Source: DATJJW01 sp035491935
Lineage (GTDB): Bacteria; Pseudomonadota; Alphaproteobacteria; ATCC43930; CGMCC-115725
Length of the DNA: 14,353 nt
Direction of reading: 5' to 3'
Assembly (NCBI GenBank): GCA_035491935.1
Contig: DATJJW010000073.1
Location: 1-14,353 of the forward strand
Shown: positions 8,052-14,353 of the stretch, piece after piece
Numbering within the stretch: the first letter of the stretch is position 1
How the letters are laid out: the number at the start of each line of letters is the position of its first letter
Position numbers and translations under genes: made by a program
The notes under the pieces: model-generated
What the model was told of the DNA's origin: nothing
Database searches by the model: none
Seen by the model: only the letters and a program-made list of their open reading frames with translations

Positions 8052-10715
8052 TTAGGCGAATAGGCGGTCGATGTCGTCTTGTGTGGCGACCACCGGTTCC
8101 TCTTCGGATGCCCTTTCTTGTTCATCGTGATCGTGCACGAAGGCATCGAGCCGTTCCTCGATCTCGGACAGGCGGGCGATCGCCTTGCGCACGCGCTGGC
8201 TGGTCAGGTCCTGGAACGAACAAGCCTCGAAGATCGCCATGACCGCGGCCTTGACGGCGATCACCTCATCCGGGCTCTGGACGTTCTCGACGCGCTCCAG
8301 GATCGTCTCGGCCGCGGCCAGGATGCGGTCCGCCGCGGTCTCGGTGATGCCGACCACGGTTTCGAGATCGAGGCCGGCGCCCAGCCCGTCGCCATTGACC
8401 GCCAGCTCGCCGATCTCGCGGCGGATCTGGCGCAGCTTCTCCTCGACCCTCAGCTTCTCGATGGCCCCCCTCACCTCGTCGAGCAGCGGTCTCAGCGCCG
8501 GGTTCCAGCGCCGCGCCTCCTCCAGCTTGCCCTCGATCGCGGCCTGCTCGACGATCGCCGCCATGTCGGCCAGCTTACGTGCGCCGACATAATGCGCCGC
8601 GCCCTTCAGCGAATGCGCGGCGCGCACCAGCCCCTTGGGGTCCTGGACCGCCTGGGCGGCGGCAATGGCGTCGACCAGATTGGCGGCGCTGTCGACGAAG
8701 CCTTCCAGCATGGTTTCCAGCGTGCCGAAATCGGTGCCGATCAGGTCGGTGAGGACCGACAGTTCGAGCACATTGCTTTCGATGCCGAACACGCTGCCGG
8801 CCCCGGCCTCCGCCCGCGTGTCGACCGCCTGGCGCAGCTCGGCCAGCACCGGCAGCATGTCGAGCAGGGTGTCTTCGACCTGGGTGATGCTGAGCGGCTT
8901 GGTCAGGTAGTCGTCCATACCGGCTTCCCGGCAGAGTTCCTCGACGCCGCGCACCGCATCGGCGGTGAGCGCCACCACCGGCAGCCGGGCCAGGCCCGAT
9001 TCCTGCTCCTGATTGCGGATGAAGCGGCTCAGTTCCCAGCCATCCATGTTCGGCATGTGGCCGTCGGTCAGCAGCAGGCCGTGGCGCGAGCGATCCAGAC
9101 GCTGCATGGCCTGGACCCCGTCATTGACCAGCTCGAAGGCGATGCCCAGGCGGTCGAGCACGCGCGCCAGCACGTCGCGATTGGTCGGGTTATCGTCGGC
9201 GCACAGCACGATGGCGCAATTCCGGGCGGCCTCGGCCATCTCCGGCGGCGTCCAGCGTGTCGCGCGGGCGCTGGGCTTGGCGTTTTCCTCCTGGATCTGC
9301 GCCGGCATCGTCGTGACGGGCAGAGGCAGCGCGAACCAGAAGGTCGAGCCCTCGCCATAGATGCTTTCGACGCCGATCTCGCCATCCATCAGTTCGGTCA
9401 GCGCCTTGCAGATCGAGAGGCCCAGGCCCGTGCCGCCGAAGCGCCGGGCGGTCGAGGCATCGGCTTGGGCGAAGGGCGTGAACAGGCCCGCCGCCTTGTT
9501 GAGCTGGATGCCGAGGCCGGTGTCGATGACGTTGAAGCGCAGCCGCGGGCCATCGGCCACGACATGCAGCGTCACGCCGCCCGTCTCGGTGAATTTGATG
9601 GCGTTGCCGATCAGGTTGAGCAGGATCTGGCGCAGCCGCATCGGATCGCCGAAACGCCAGGTCGCGACGCCGACCTCGGCCTTGAGGCCCAGCACCAACC
9701 CCTTCTCCTCGGCCTTGGGCCTGAGCAGGGTGATGACGCCTTCCAGCACACGCTCGAAATTGAACGGGTGCTGGTCGATTTCCAGCCGTCTCGCTTCGAT
9801 CTTCGAGAAGTCGAGGATGTCGTTGATGACGGTGATGAGCGCGTCGGCGCTGTCCTGGATGGTCGCCACCATCTTCGCCTGGTCGGGCGAGAGCGCGGTG
9901 TCGGACAGGAGCTCGGTCAGGGTACGCACGCCATTCATCGGCGTACGGATCTCGTGGCTCATGGTGGCGAGGAAGGAGGATTTCGTCCGCGTCGCCCGCT
10001 CGGCCTCCATCTCGGCCGTACGCAGATCGGTGACGTCATGCAGCCAGATCAGGATCGCCGGCCGGCCCTCGAACTGCACCTGCCGGCGCCAGGCGGTGAC
10101 CCATTTGGTGTCGCCGGTGGCGAGTTCCATCTCGAAGGGGCGGCCCTGGCCCTCCTGGTCGATGGCGAAGTTGGCGGCGGTGATGGCGCTGCGGATGAGG
10201 AGGGAGTGGTCCAGATCGTCTCCGGTGCCGATCAGGTCCATGAGCGCATTGTTCCAATAGCTGACGCGGCCGGGGCCGTCGGAGAGCGCGGCGCCGACGG
10301 GGGCGGCGTCGAGCACGTCGAGCAGGGTCTCCTGACTCAGCTCCAGTGCGCGTTCGCGCTGGCGGCTTTGGGTGATGTCGTAATACCAGACGAGGATTGC
10401 CGGCTGGCCCTCGAAGGTGATGCGCCGCATGGTGACCGAGCTCCAGGCCTCCTGCCCGTCGGCGCGGCTCAGCATCGTCTCGTAGTTTCTGAGGTCGCCG
10501 GTCTCGGCCAGTGTCCGGCGGGCGCGGTCATAGGCGCGCGGGTCGGCGAAGAAGGCATGGGCCGCGGCATCGGCGAAATCATCGCCCTGCAACCCGCCCA
10601 GGATTTCCAGCAGCGAGCCGTTCCAGAACAGGACATGATCGCGGTCGCCCAGGATGACCGCACCGATCGGCGAAGTCTCCAGGACATCGATCAGGTCGAG
10701 CTCCTCGGCGATCAT
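8052..10715 (-). CDS. Hybrid histidine kinase with REC, HPt and C-terminal CheZ-like phosphatase domain
   Basis: An 887-residue soluble sensor kinase; no membrane segment or signal peptide is visible. Two tandem PAS domains (about 6-118 and 126-235) share the pattern TSPIGAV/AAPVGAA and EGQPAIL/EGRPAIL, indicating duplication. HisKA follows with His254 in SHEIRTPMNG, then HATPase with Asn371 (LLNLIGNAIKFT), G1 DTGLGI (398-403) and G2 GTGLGLSI (428-435). A receiver domain (about 500-620) has Asp507-Asp508, phospho-acceptor Asp551, Thr584 and Lys606. An HPt domain has His701 in AAHSLKGAA. The last 125 residues are helical and contain IFEACSFQDLTSQR; its DLTSQ (836-840) aligns with the E. coli CheZ catalytic motif DLTGQ (Asp143, Gln147), with Gly replaced by Ser. 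The protein ends TQDDIDRLFA, like the CheY-P-binding peptide of CheZ and FliM. It probably phosphorylates and dephosphorylates a partner, most simply the response regulator gene downstream. That pairing is inference. Confidence 0.93.
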   Translation of the reverse strand: MIAEELDLIDVLETSPIGAVILGDRDHVLFWNGSLLEILGGLQGDDFADAAAHAFFADPRAYDRARRTLAETGDLRNYETMLSRADGQEAWSSVTMRRITFEGQPAILVWYYDITQSRQRERALELSQETLLDVLDAAPVGAALSDGPGRVSYWNNALMDLIGTGDDLDHSLLIRSAITAANFAIDQEGQGRPFEMELATGDTKWVTAWRRQVQFEGRPAILIWLHDVTDLRTAEMEAERATRTKSSFLATMSHEIRTPMNGVRTLTELLSDTALSPDQAKMVATIQDSADALITVINDILDFSKIEARRLEIDQHPFNFERVLEGVITLLRPKAEEKGLVLGLKAEVGVATWRFGDPMRLRQILLNLIGNAIKFTETGGVTLHVVADGPRLRFNVIDTGLGIQLNKAAGLFTPFAQADASTARRFGGTGLGLSICKALTELMDGEIGVESIYGEGSTFWFALPLPVTTMPAQIQEENAKPSARATRWTPPEMAEAARNCAIVLCADDNPTNRDVLARVLDRLGIAFELVNDGVQAMQRLDRSRHGLLLTDGHMPNMDGWELSRFIRNQEQESGLARLPVVALTADAVRGVEELCREAGMDDYLTKPLSITQVEDTLLDMLPVLAELRQAVDTRAEAGAGSVFGIESNVLELSVLTDLIGTDFGTLETMLEGFVDSAANLVDAIAAAQAVQDPKGLVRAAHSLKGAAHYVGARKLADMAAIVEQAAIEGKLEEARRWNPALRPLLDEVRGAIEKLRVEEKLRQIRREIGELAVNGDGLGAGLDLETVVGITETAADRILAAAETILERVENVQSPDEVIAVKAAVMAIFEACSFQDLTSQRVRKAIARLSEIEERLDAFVHDHDEQERASEEEPVVATQDDIDRLFA

Positions 10716-10819
10716 GCGTCTGCCCCCCTGCCGTCTGCCTCCTTTGACTGGAAGCGTTTTGCGGGGCGGCCAAAGACCGGAAGATGCTGCCCCGATATGA
10801 GGCAGTCACCTTCGTTCAT
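10712..10819 (-). CDS. Weak candidate 35-residue leader ORF before the hybrid kinase
   Basis: A frame from ATG (10817-10819) runs 35 codons and its TGA overlaps the kinase ATG as ATGA (10712-10715). The peptide starts MNEGDCLISG and is otherwise basic and polar, with no recognisable family. About two thirds of codons end in G or C, lower than in the neighbouring genes. No ribosome binding site precedes the ATG; upstream is AT-rich. The strong AAAGGAGG lies inside the frame. It could be a translated leader coupled to the kinase or simply a chance frame. Confidence 0.2.
   Translation of the reverse strand: MNEGDCLISGQHLPVFGRPAKRFQSKEADGRGADA
10716..10745 (-). promoter_or_regulatory. Displaced or duplicated ribosome binding site before the hybrid kinase
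   Basis: A perfect AAAGGAGG (minus strand, 10738-10745) lies 22 bases before the kinase ATG, too far for normal use. GGCAGACG occurs twice, 15 bases apart (10732-10739 and 10717-10724), and the second copy is preceded by AGGGGGG at 7 bases from the ATG. The region looks like a 15-bp tandem duplication of the ribosome binding site, with the nearer copy degenerate. Confidence 0.5.
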
Positions 10820-10840
10820 AATTATTGATGTTTTATTAGT

Positions 10841-10861
10841 CGGCCGGACCGTGCCCGGCCG
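10841..10861 (-). terminator. GC-rich hairpin after the MFS transporter gene
   Basis: Perfect 7-bp arms CGGCCGG and CCGGCCG flank a 7-base loop. The hairpin starts 5 bases after the transporter stop codon. On the minus strand it is followed by ACTAATAAAACA rather than a T-run, so it is an imperfect intrinsic terminator or a 3'-end stabilising stem. Confidence 0.45.
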
Positions 10862-10866
10862 CGATC

Positions 10867-12207
10867 CTAGCCCGCCCGGGCTGATGTCCGGCGCATCAGA
10901 CCGAGACCGATCAGCGTGCCGACGATGCTCAGCGCCCCGACATAGAGCGACGGCATGTCGCCGACACCTTGCTTCATGAATAGCGTCACGACGACCGGGG
11001 TCAGGCCGCCGAAGATCGCATAGGCGATATTGTAGGAGAAGGAGATGCCGGAGAAGCGTACCGCGGCCGGGAAACGATGCACCAGCACCGAGGGTATCGC
11101 GCCGACGACGCCGACGCAGAACCCGGCGAAGCTATAGGCCGGCAACAGCCAGGCGGGCGCGGATGCGGCCACGTCGAACAGCAGCCAGGTCGCCCCGCCC
11201 ATGGCGATGCAGCCGATGGCGAGGGTGATGCCGACGCCTATCACATCGACCGCGGCCCCTGCGACGAGGCAGCCGAGGCAGAGCCCGACATTGGCGAAGC
11301 AGCTGGCGATCAGCACGGTGAGCGGCGCCAGGTGGTAACGGGTCTGCAGCAAAGTTGGCGCCATCAGGATCACGACGACAACGCCGGCGGTCAGCACCCA
11401 GGTCGACAGCATCGAGATCAGCACGGCGGCGCTGTGACGGCGTAGCACCAATCCGAGCGGCAGGGCCTCGGCCAGCCGGCGTTCGCGGCGCATCGCCTCG
11501 AAGATCGGCGTTTCCTCCAGCCAACGCCTGAGATGCACGGCGATCAGGCCGAACACGCCGCCGATCATGAAGGGCAGGCGCCAAGCATAGGCCATGATCG
11601 TCTCATGGCTGTAGAAGGCATTCATGCCGGCCGCGACCAGCGAGCCCAACAGGATGCCGGCGGTCAGGCCGGAGGTCAGCGAGGCCACGGCGAATCCCAC
11701 GCGATGGCGCGGCACATGCTCGGCGACGAACACCCAGGCGCCCGGCACTTCGCCGCCGATCGCGGCACCCTGCAGGATGCGCAGCACCAGCAGCAGGATC
11801 GGCGCCAGGAAACCCACGGTGGCGTATGTAGGGATAAGGCCGATGGCGAAGGTGGGCAGCGCCATCAGGAAGACGCTGAGCGTGAACATGCGCTTGCGGC
11901 CGGCGACATCGCCGAAATGCGCCATGATGATGCCGCCGAGCGGCCTTGCCAGGTATCCCGCGGCGAAGATGCCGAAAGTCTGCACCTGCACCAGCCATTC
12001 CGCCATGTTGGGCGGGAAGAACAGCCGGCTCAGCACCGCCGTGAAGAACACGAAGATGACGAAGTCGTAGAATTCGAGCGCGCCGCCCAGCGCCGCCAGG
12101 ACCAGGGTGCGGATGTCCTGGCCGGTCAAATACTTGCCACCGGTACCCGCGACGGTGTCGCCTGGGACCGGTGGGGGCGAATCGATGGGCGGATCGACAA
12201 TGCTCAT
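10867..12207 (-). CDS. MFS transporter, metabolite:H+ symporter (MHS) family
   Basis: An inner-membrane secondary transporter of about 446 residues with roughly 12 membrane helices. Family marks include the LGGALEFYDFVIF segment in helix 1, RPLGGIIMAHFGDVAGRKRMF (the MFS motif A loop between helices 2 and 3), RILQGAAIGGEVPGAWVFVAE in helices 4-5, and RRWLEETPIFEAM in the central loop, all typical of the MHS family (ProP, CitA, KgtP relatives). These usually take up organic acids or compatible solutes with protons; the substrate here cannot be read from sequence. The N-terminal 30 residues are soluble and Pro-rich. I chose the ATG at 12207; an in-frame GTG at 12213 is equally possible and neither has a clear ribosome binding site. 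It sits alone between gatB (65-base gap) and the sensor kinase, and a hairpin follows its stop. Confidence 0.9.
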   Translation of the reverse strand: MSIVDPPIDSPPPVPGDTVAGTGGKYLTGQDIRTLVLAALGGALEFYDFVIFVFFTAVLSRLFFPPNMAEWLVQVQTFGIFAAGYLARPLGGIIMAHFGDVAGRKRMFTLSVFLMALPTFAIGLIPTYATVGFLAPILLLVLRILQGAAIGGEVPGAWVFVAEHVPRHRVGFAVASLTSGLTAGILLGSLVAAGMNAFYSHETIMAYAWRLPFMIGGVFGLIAVHLRRWLEETPIFEAMRRERRLAEALPLGLVLRRHSAAVLISMLSTWVLTAGVVVVILMAPTLLQTRYHLAPLTVLIASCFANVGLCLGCLVAGAAVDVIGVGITLAIGCIAMGGATWLLFDVAASAPAWLLPAYSFAGFCVGVVGAIPSVLVHRFPAAVRFSGISFSYNIAYAIFGGLTPVVVTLFMKQGVGDMPSLYVGALSIVGTLIGLGLMRRTSARAG

Positions 12208-12272
12208 GGCCACGGTACTTCTGTGTGTTTCAGGTGTCCTGCCTCAGAAGACAATGGAACGCAAGACTTGCT

Positions 12273-13775
12273 TCACCCCTGCAGCTTGGCGCGCAAGAGA
12301 TCGTTGAGCATTGCCGGGTTGGCCTTGCCGCCGGTCGCCTTCATCACTTGGCCGACGAAGAAGCCGAACAGCTTGTCCTTGCCCGAACGGTACTCCGCCA
12401 CCTTGTCGGCCTGGGCCGCCATGACCTCGTCGATGACCTTCTCGATGGCGCCGGTATCGGTAACCTGGCGCAGGCCCTGTTCCTCGACGATCGTGGCCGC
12501 GTCCTTGCCGGTATCGACCATGGCCTGGAACACGTCCTTGGCAATGTTGGACGAGATGGTGTTGTCCGCGATGAGGTCGAGCAGCCCGCCCAGGCGCTCA
12601 GGATCGACAGGCGAATTCTCGATGCCGACGCCCGCCTTGTTGAGCGCGCCGAAGAGCGCGCCGGTGACCCAGTTGGCCGCCTGCTTCGGGTCCCGGCCGC
12701 CTTTCAGCACATCCTCGAAATACTTCGCCGTCGCCTGCTCGGCGACCAGCACGCCTGCGTCGTAGGCAGACAGTTTGTAGTCCTGGATGAAGCGTGCCTT
12801 CTTGGGGTCGGGCAGCTCCGGCATCGATGATTTGATGCGTTCGACCAGGCCGTCCTCCAGCACGAGCGGCAAGAGGTCGGGATCGGGGAAGTAGCGATAG
12901 TCATGCGCCTCTTCCTTGGAGCGCATCGAACGGGTGACGCCGCGTCCGGAATCGAACAGGCGGGTTTCCTGCTTGATCGTGCCGCCATCCTCGATGACCT
13001 CGATCTGACGGCGTGCCTCGTATTCGATCGCCTGCTGGACGAAGCGGATCGAATTGACGTTTTTGATCTCGCAACGCGTGCCCAGCGGGTCGCCCGGCTT
13101 GCGCACCGAGACGTTGACGTCGCAGCGCATGGAGCCTTCCTCCATGTTGCCGTCGCAGGTGCCGAGATAGCGCAGGATCGAGCGCAGCTTCTTGAGATAG
13201 GCTCCTGCCTCCTCGGCCGAGCGCATATCCGGCTCCGACACGATCTCCATCAGGGCGATGCCCGAGCGGTTGAGATCGACGAAGGTCATGGAAGGATGCT
13301 GGTCGTGCAGGCTCTTGCCGGCATCCTGCTCCAGATGCAGCCGGGTGATGCCGACCTCACGCGTCGAGCCGTCGGGCAGGTCGAGCAGGATCGTGCCTTT
13401 GCCGACGATCGGTTGGGTGAACTGCGAGATCTGATAGCCCTGCGGCAAATCGGCGTAGAAATAATTCTTCCGGTCGAAGACCGAGACCTTGTTGATCTGG
13501 GCGTTCAGGCCAAGGCCGGTCTTGACCGCCTGCTCGACGCAGACGCGATTGAGCACCGGCAACATGCCGGGGAAGCCGGCATCGACCGGCGAGACCTGCT
13601 CGTTGGGATCGGCACCGAAATCGGTGGCGGCGCCGGAGAACAGCTTGGCCTTGGAGATCACCTGGGCATGGACCTCGAGGCCCAGCACCACTTCCCAGGA
13701 ACCGGTGCGGCCCTCGAAGAGCAGGTTCGCGACGGTCGTCGCGCCGCCTGCCGCCGGCTTGTCGATCACGCTCAT
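12273..13775 (-). CDS. gatB: Asp-tRNA(Asn)/Glu-tRNA(Gln) amidotransferase subunit B
   Basis: GatB is the kinase/transamidase subunit of GatCAB, which converts Glu-tRNA(Gln) and Asp-tRNA(Asn) to the amidated forms using ammonia delivered from GatA. The 500-residue protein starts with about 25 extra residues before the family motif WEVVLGLEVHAQV. It then shows SKLFSG-type SKAKLFSGAA, DAGFPGMLPVLN, FDRKNYFYADLPQGYQISQ, LEQDAGKSLHD, DLNRSGIALMEIVSEPD, and DGNMEEGSMRCDVNVSVR, followed by the helical linker and a YqeY-like tRNA-binding tail ending near VMKATGGKANPAML. The ATG at 13775 has GGAGGAG about five bases upstream and overlaps the gatA stop as ATGA. Length and motifs are normal, so the assignment is firm. 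Confidence 0.97.
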   Translation of the reverse strand: MSVIDKPAAGGATTVANLLFEGRTGSWEVVLGLEVHAQVISKAKLFSGAATDFGADPNEQVSPVDAGFPGMLPVLNRVCVEQAVKTGLGLNAQINKVSVFDRKNYFYADLPQGYQISQFTQPIVGKGTILLDLPDGSTREVGITRLHLEQDAGKSLHDQHPSMTFVDLNRSGIALMEIVSEPDMRSAEEAGAYLKKLRSILRYLGTCDGNMEEGSMRCDVNVSVRKPGDPLGTRCEIKNVNSIRFVQQAIEYEARRQIEVIEDGGTIKQETRLFDSGRGVTRSMRSKEEAHDYRYFPDPDLLPLVLEDGLVERIKSSMPELPDPKKARFIQDYKLSAYDAGVLVAEQATAKYFEDVLKGGRDPKQAANWVTGALFGALNKAGVGIENSPVDPERLGGLLDLIADNTISSNIAKDVFQAMVDTGKDAATIVEEQGLRQVTDTGAIEKVIDEVMAAQADKVAEYRSGKDKLFGFFVGQVMKATGGKANPAMLNDLLRAKLQG

Positions 13776-14353
13776 GCCGCTCCTCCTGCAATCAGGTTGC
13801 CCGCGACTAGACTGGGCTTGGCGGTGAAGCCCGCCGAGGATTCGATGACGCCACCGACCCTGAGGACCGTTTCCTCGTCGAAGGCGCGGCCGATGATCTG
13901 CAAGCCCAATGGCAGGCCGTCGGCCGAAAGCCCCGCTGGTACCGACAGGCCGGGCAGGCCGGCCAGGTTCACCGGCACGGTGAAGACGTCGTTCAGATAC
14001 ATGGCGATCGGATCGTCCTGCTTCTGGCCGACGGCGAAGGCGGCGGACGGGGCCGTCGGCGTCAATATCACGTCGCAGCTCTTGAAGGCCTGTTCGAAAT
14101 CCCTGGCGATCAGCGTGCGGATGCGCTGCGCCTTCAGGTAATAGGCGTCGTAATAGCCGTGGCTCAGCACATAGGTGCCGATCAGGATGCGGCGCTTGAC
14201 CTCGGCGCCGAAACCTTCGGCCCTCGTGTTCTCGTACATCTCGTCCAGCGTAGCGCCCGGCACGCGTAGGCCGAAGCGCACGCCGTCATAGCGCGAGAGA
14301 TTGGCCGAGGCTTCGGCCGGCGCGATGATGTAGTAGGTCGCGAGCGCGTATTT
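13772..14353 (-). CDS. gatA: Asp-tRNA(Asn)/Glu-tRNA(Gln) amidotransferase subunit A, C-terminal part
   Basis: GatA is the amidase-signature glutaminase of GatCAB, releasing ammonia from glutamine for GatB. Only the last 193 residues are in the window; the gene continues past the right edge, where the catalytic Ser-cisSer-Lys triad would lie. The visible part opens with KYALATYYIIAPAEASANLS then RYDGVRFG, a strong GatA signature. It continues with EGFGAEVKRRILIGTYVLS, YYLKAQRIRTLI, DVILTPTAPSAAF, VPVNLAGLPGLSVPAG and GLPLGLQIIG. The reading frame is continuous to the edge. Its TGA overlaps the gatB ATG by ATGA, so the two are translated in a coupled manner; gatC is expected upstream outside the window. 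Confidence 0.96.
   Translation of the reverse strand, partial: KYALATYYIIAPAEASANLSRYDGVRFGLRVPGATLDEMYENTRAEGFGAEVKRRILIGTYVLSHGYYDAYYLKAQRIRTLIARDFEQAFKSCDVILTPTAPSAAFAVGQKQDDPIAMYLNDVFTVPVNLAGLPGLSVPAGLSADGLPLGLQIIGRAFDEETVLRVGGVIESSAGFTAKPSLVAGNLIAGGAA

Noticed and set aside
10716..10866. tRNA, riboswitch or attachment site in the gap before the kinase
   Set aside because: No cloverleaf, no conserved riboswitch core and no integrase or tRNA nearby; only the hairpin and the duplicated ribosome binding site are supported.
8079..10979. A very long open frame on the plus strand opposite the kinase gene, and similar ones at 4487-7057 and 2022-3647
   Set aside because: These are mirror frames of high-GC genes. 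The predicted proteins are low-complexity strings rich in Gln, Arg, His and Asp with no motif, while the minus-strand proteins opposite them are full-length known families.
12261..12271. Short palindrome GCAAGACTTGC between gatB and the transporter gene
   Set aside because: Only 5-bp arms around one base, no T-run, no extension of symmetry. Too weak to call an operator or terminator.

Overview
The window reads as chromosomal DNA from a high-GC alphaproteobacterium, most likely of the Rhodospirillales/Azospirillales type. The basis is codon use that ends mostly in G or C, the gene order dnaB-alr-mlaE-mlaF-radA-cvpA-purF, and protein features such as the ATP-dependent RadA type and an alphaproteobacterial style of CheZ motif. 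The genus assignment is inference. Every convincing gene lies on the minus strand, so transcription runs from high to low coordinates. No insertion sequence, tRNA, rRNA, CRISPR array or phage gene is visible, and no gene-free stretch exceeds 160 bases.

In transcription order, the right end (14353-12273) holds the 3' part of gatA and complete gatB, two subunits of the tRNA-dependent amidotransferase, coupled by an ATGA overlap. A single MHS-type MFS transporter follows (10867-12207), with a GC hairpin just after its stop codon.

The middle (10819-7199) is a two-component module. A soluble hybrid histidine kinase (PAS-PAS-HisKA-HATPase-REC-HPt) carries at its C-terminus a CheZ-like phosphatase domain and a CheZ/FliM-like terminal peptide. 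About 150 bases downstream is a separate response regulator whose output half resembles the 'LKPGM' segment of HD-GYP proteins but has no HD-GYP domain. This module is the most unusual content of the window: one polypeptide has the parts of a full phosphorelay plus the parts of a CheY-P phosphatase.

The left half (7158-1) is a tight run of housekeeping genes: dnaB (replicative helicase), alr (alanine racemase), mlaE and mlaF (lipid-transport ABC permease and ATPase, without mlaD, mlaC or mlaB nearby), radA (recombination helicase), cvpA-like (membrane protein) and the 5' part of purF. Junctions are very close: alr/mlaE abut, mlaE/mlaF overlap by 4 bases, and radA/cvpA are 2 bases apart. In the mlaF-radA gap a 15-bp tandem repeat forms a 22-codon micro-ORF. 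It starts in an ATGA overlap with the mlaF stop, ends 4 bases before the radA start, and all its codons end in G or C.
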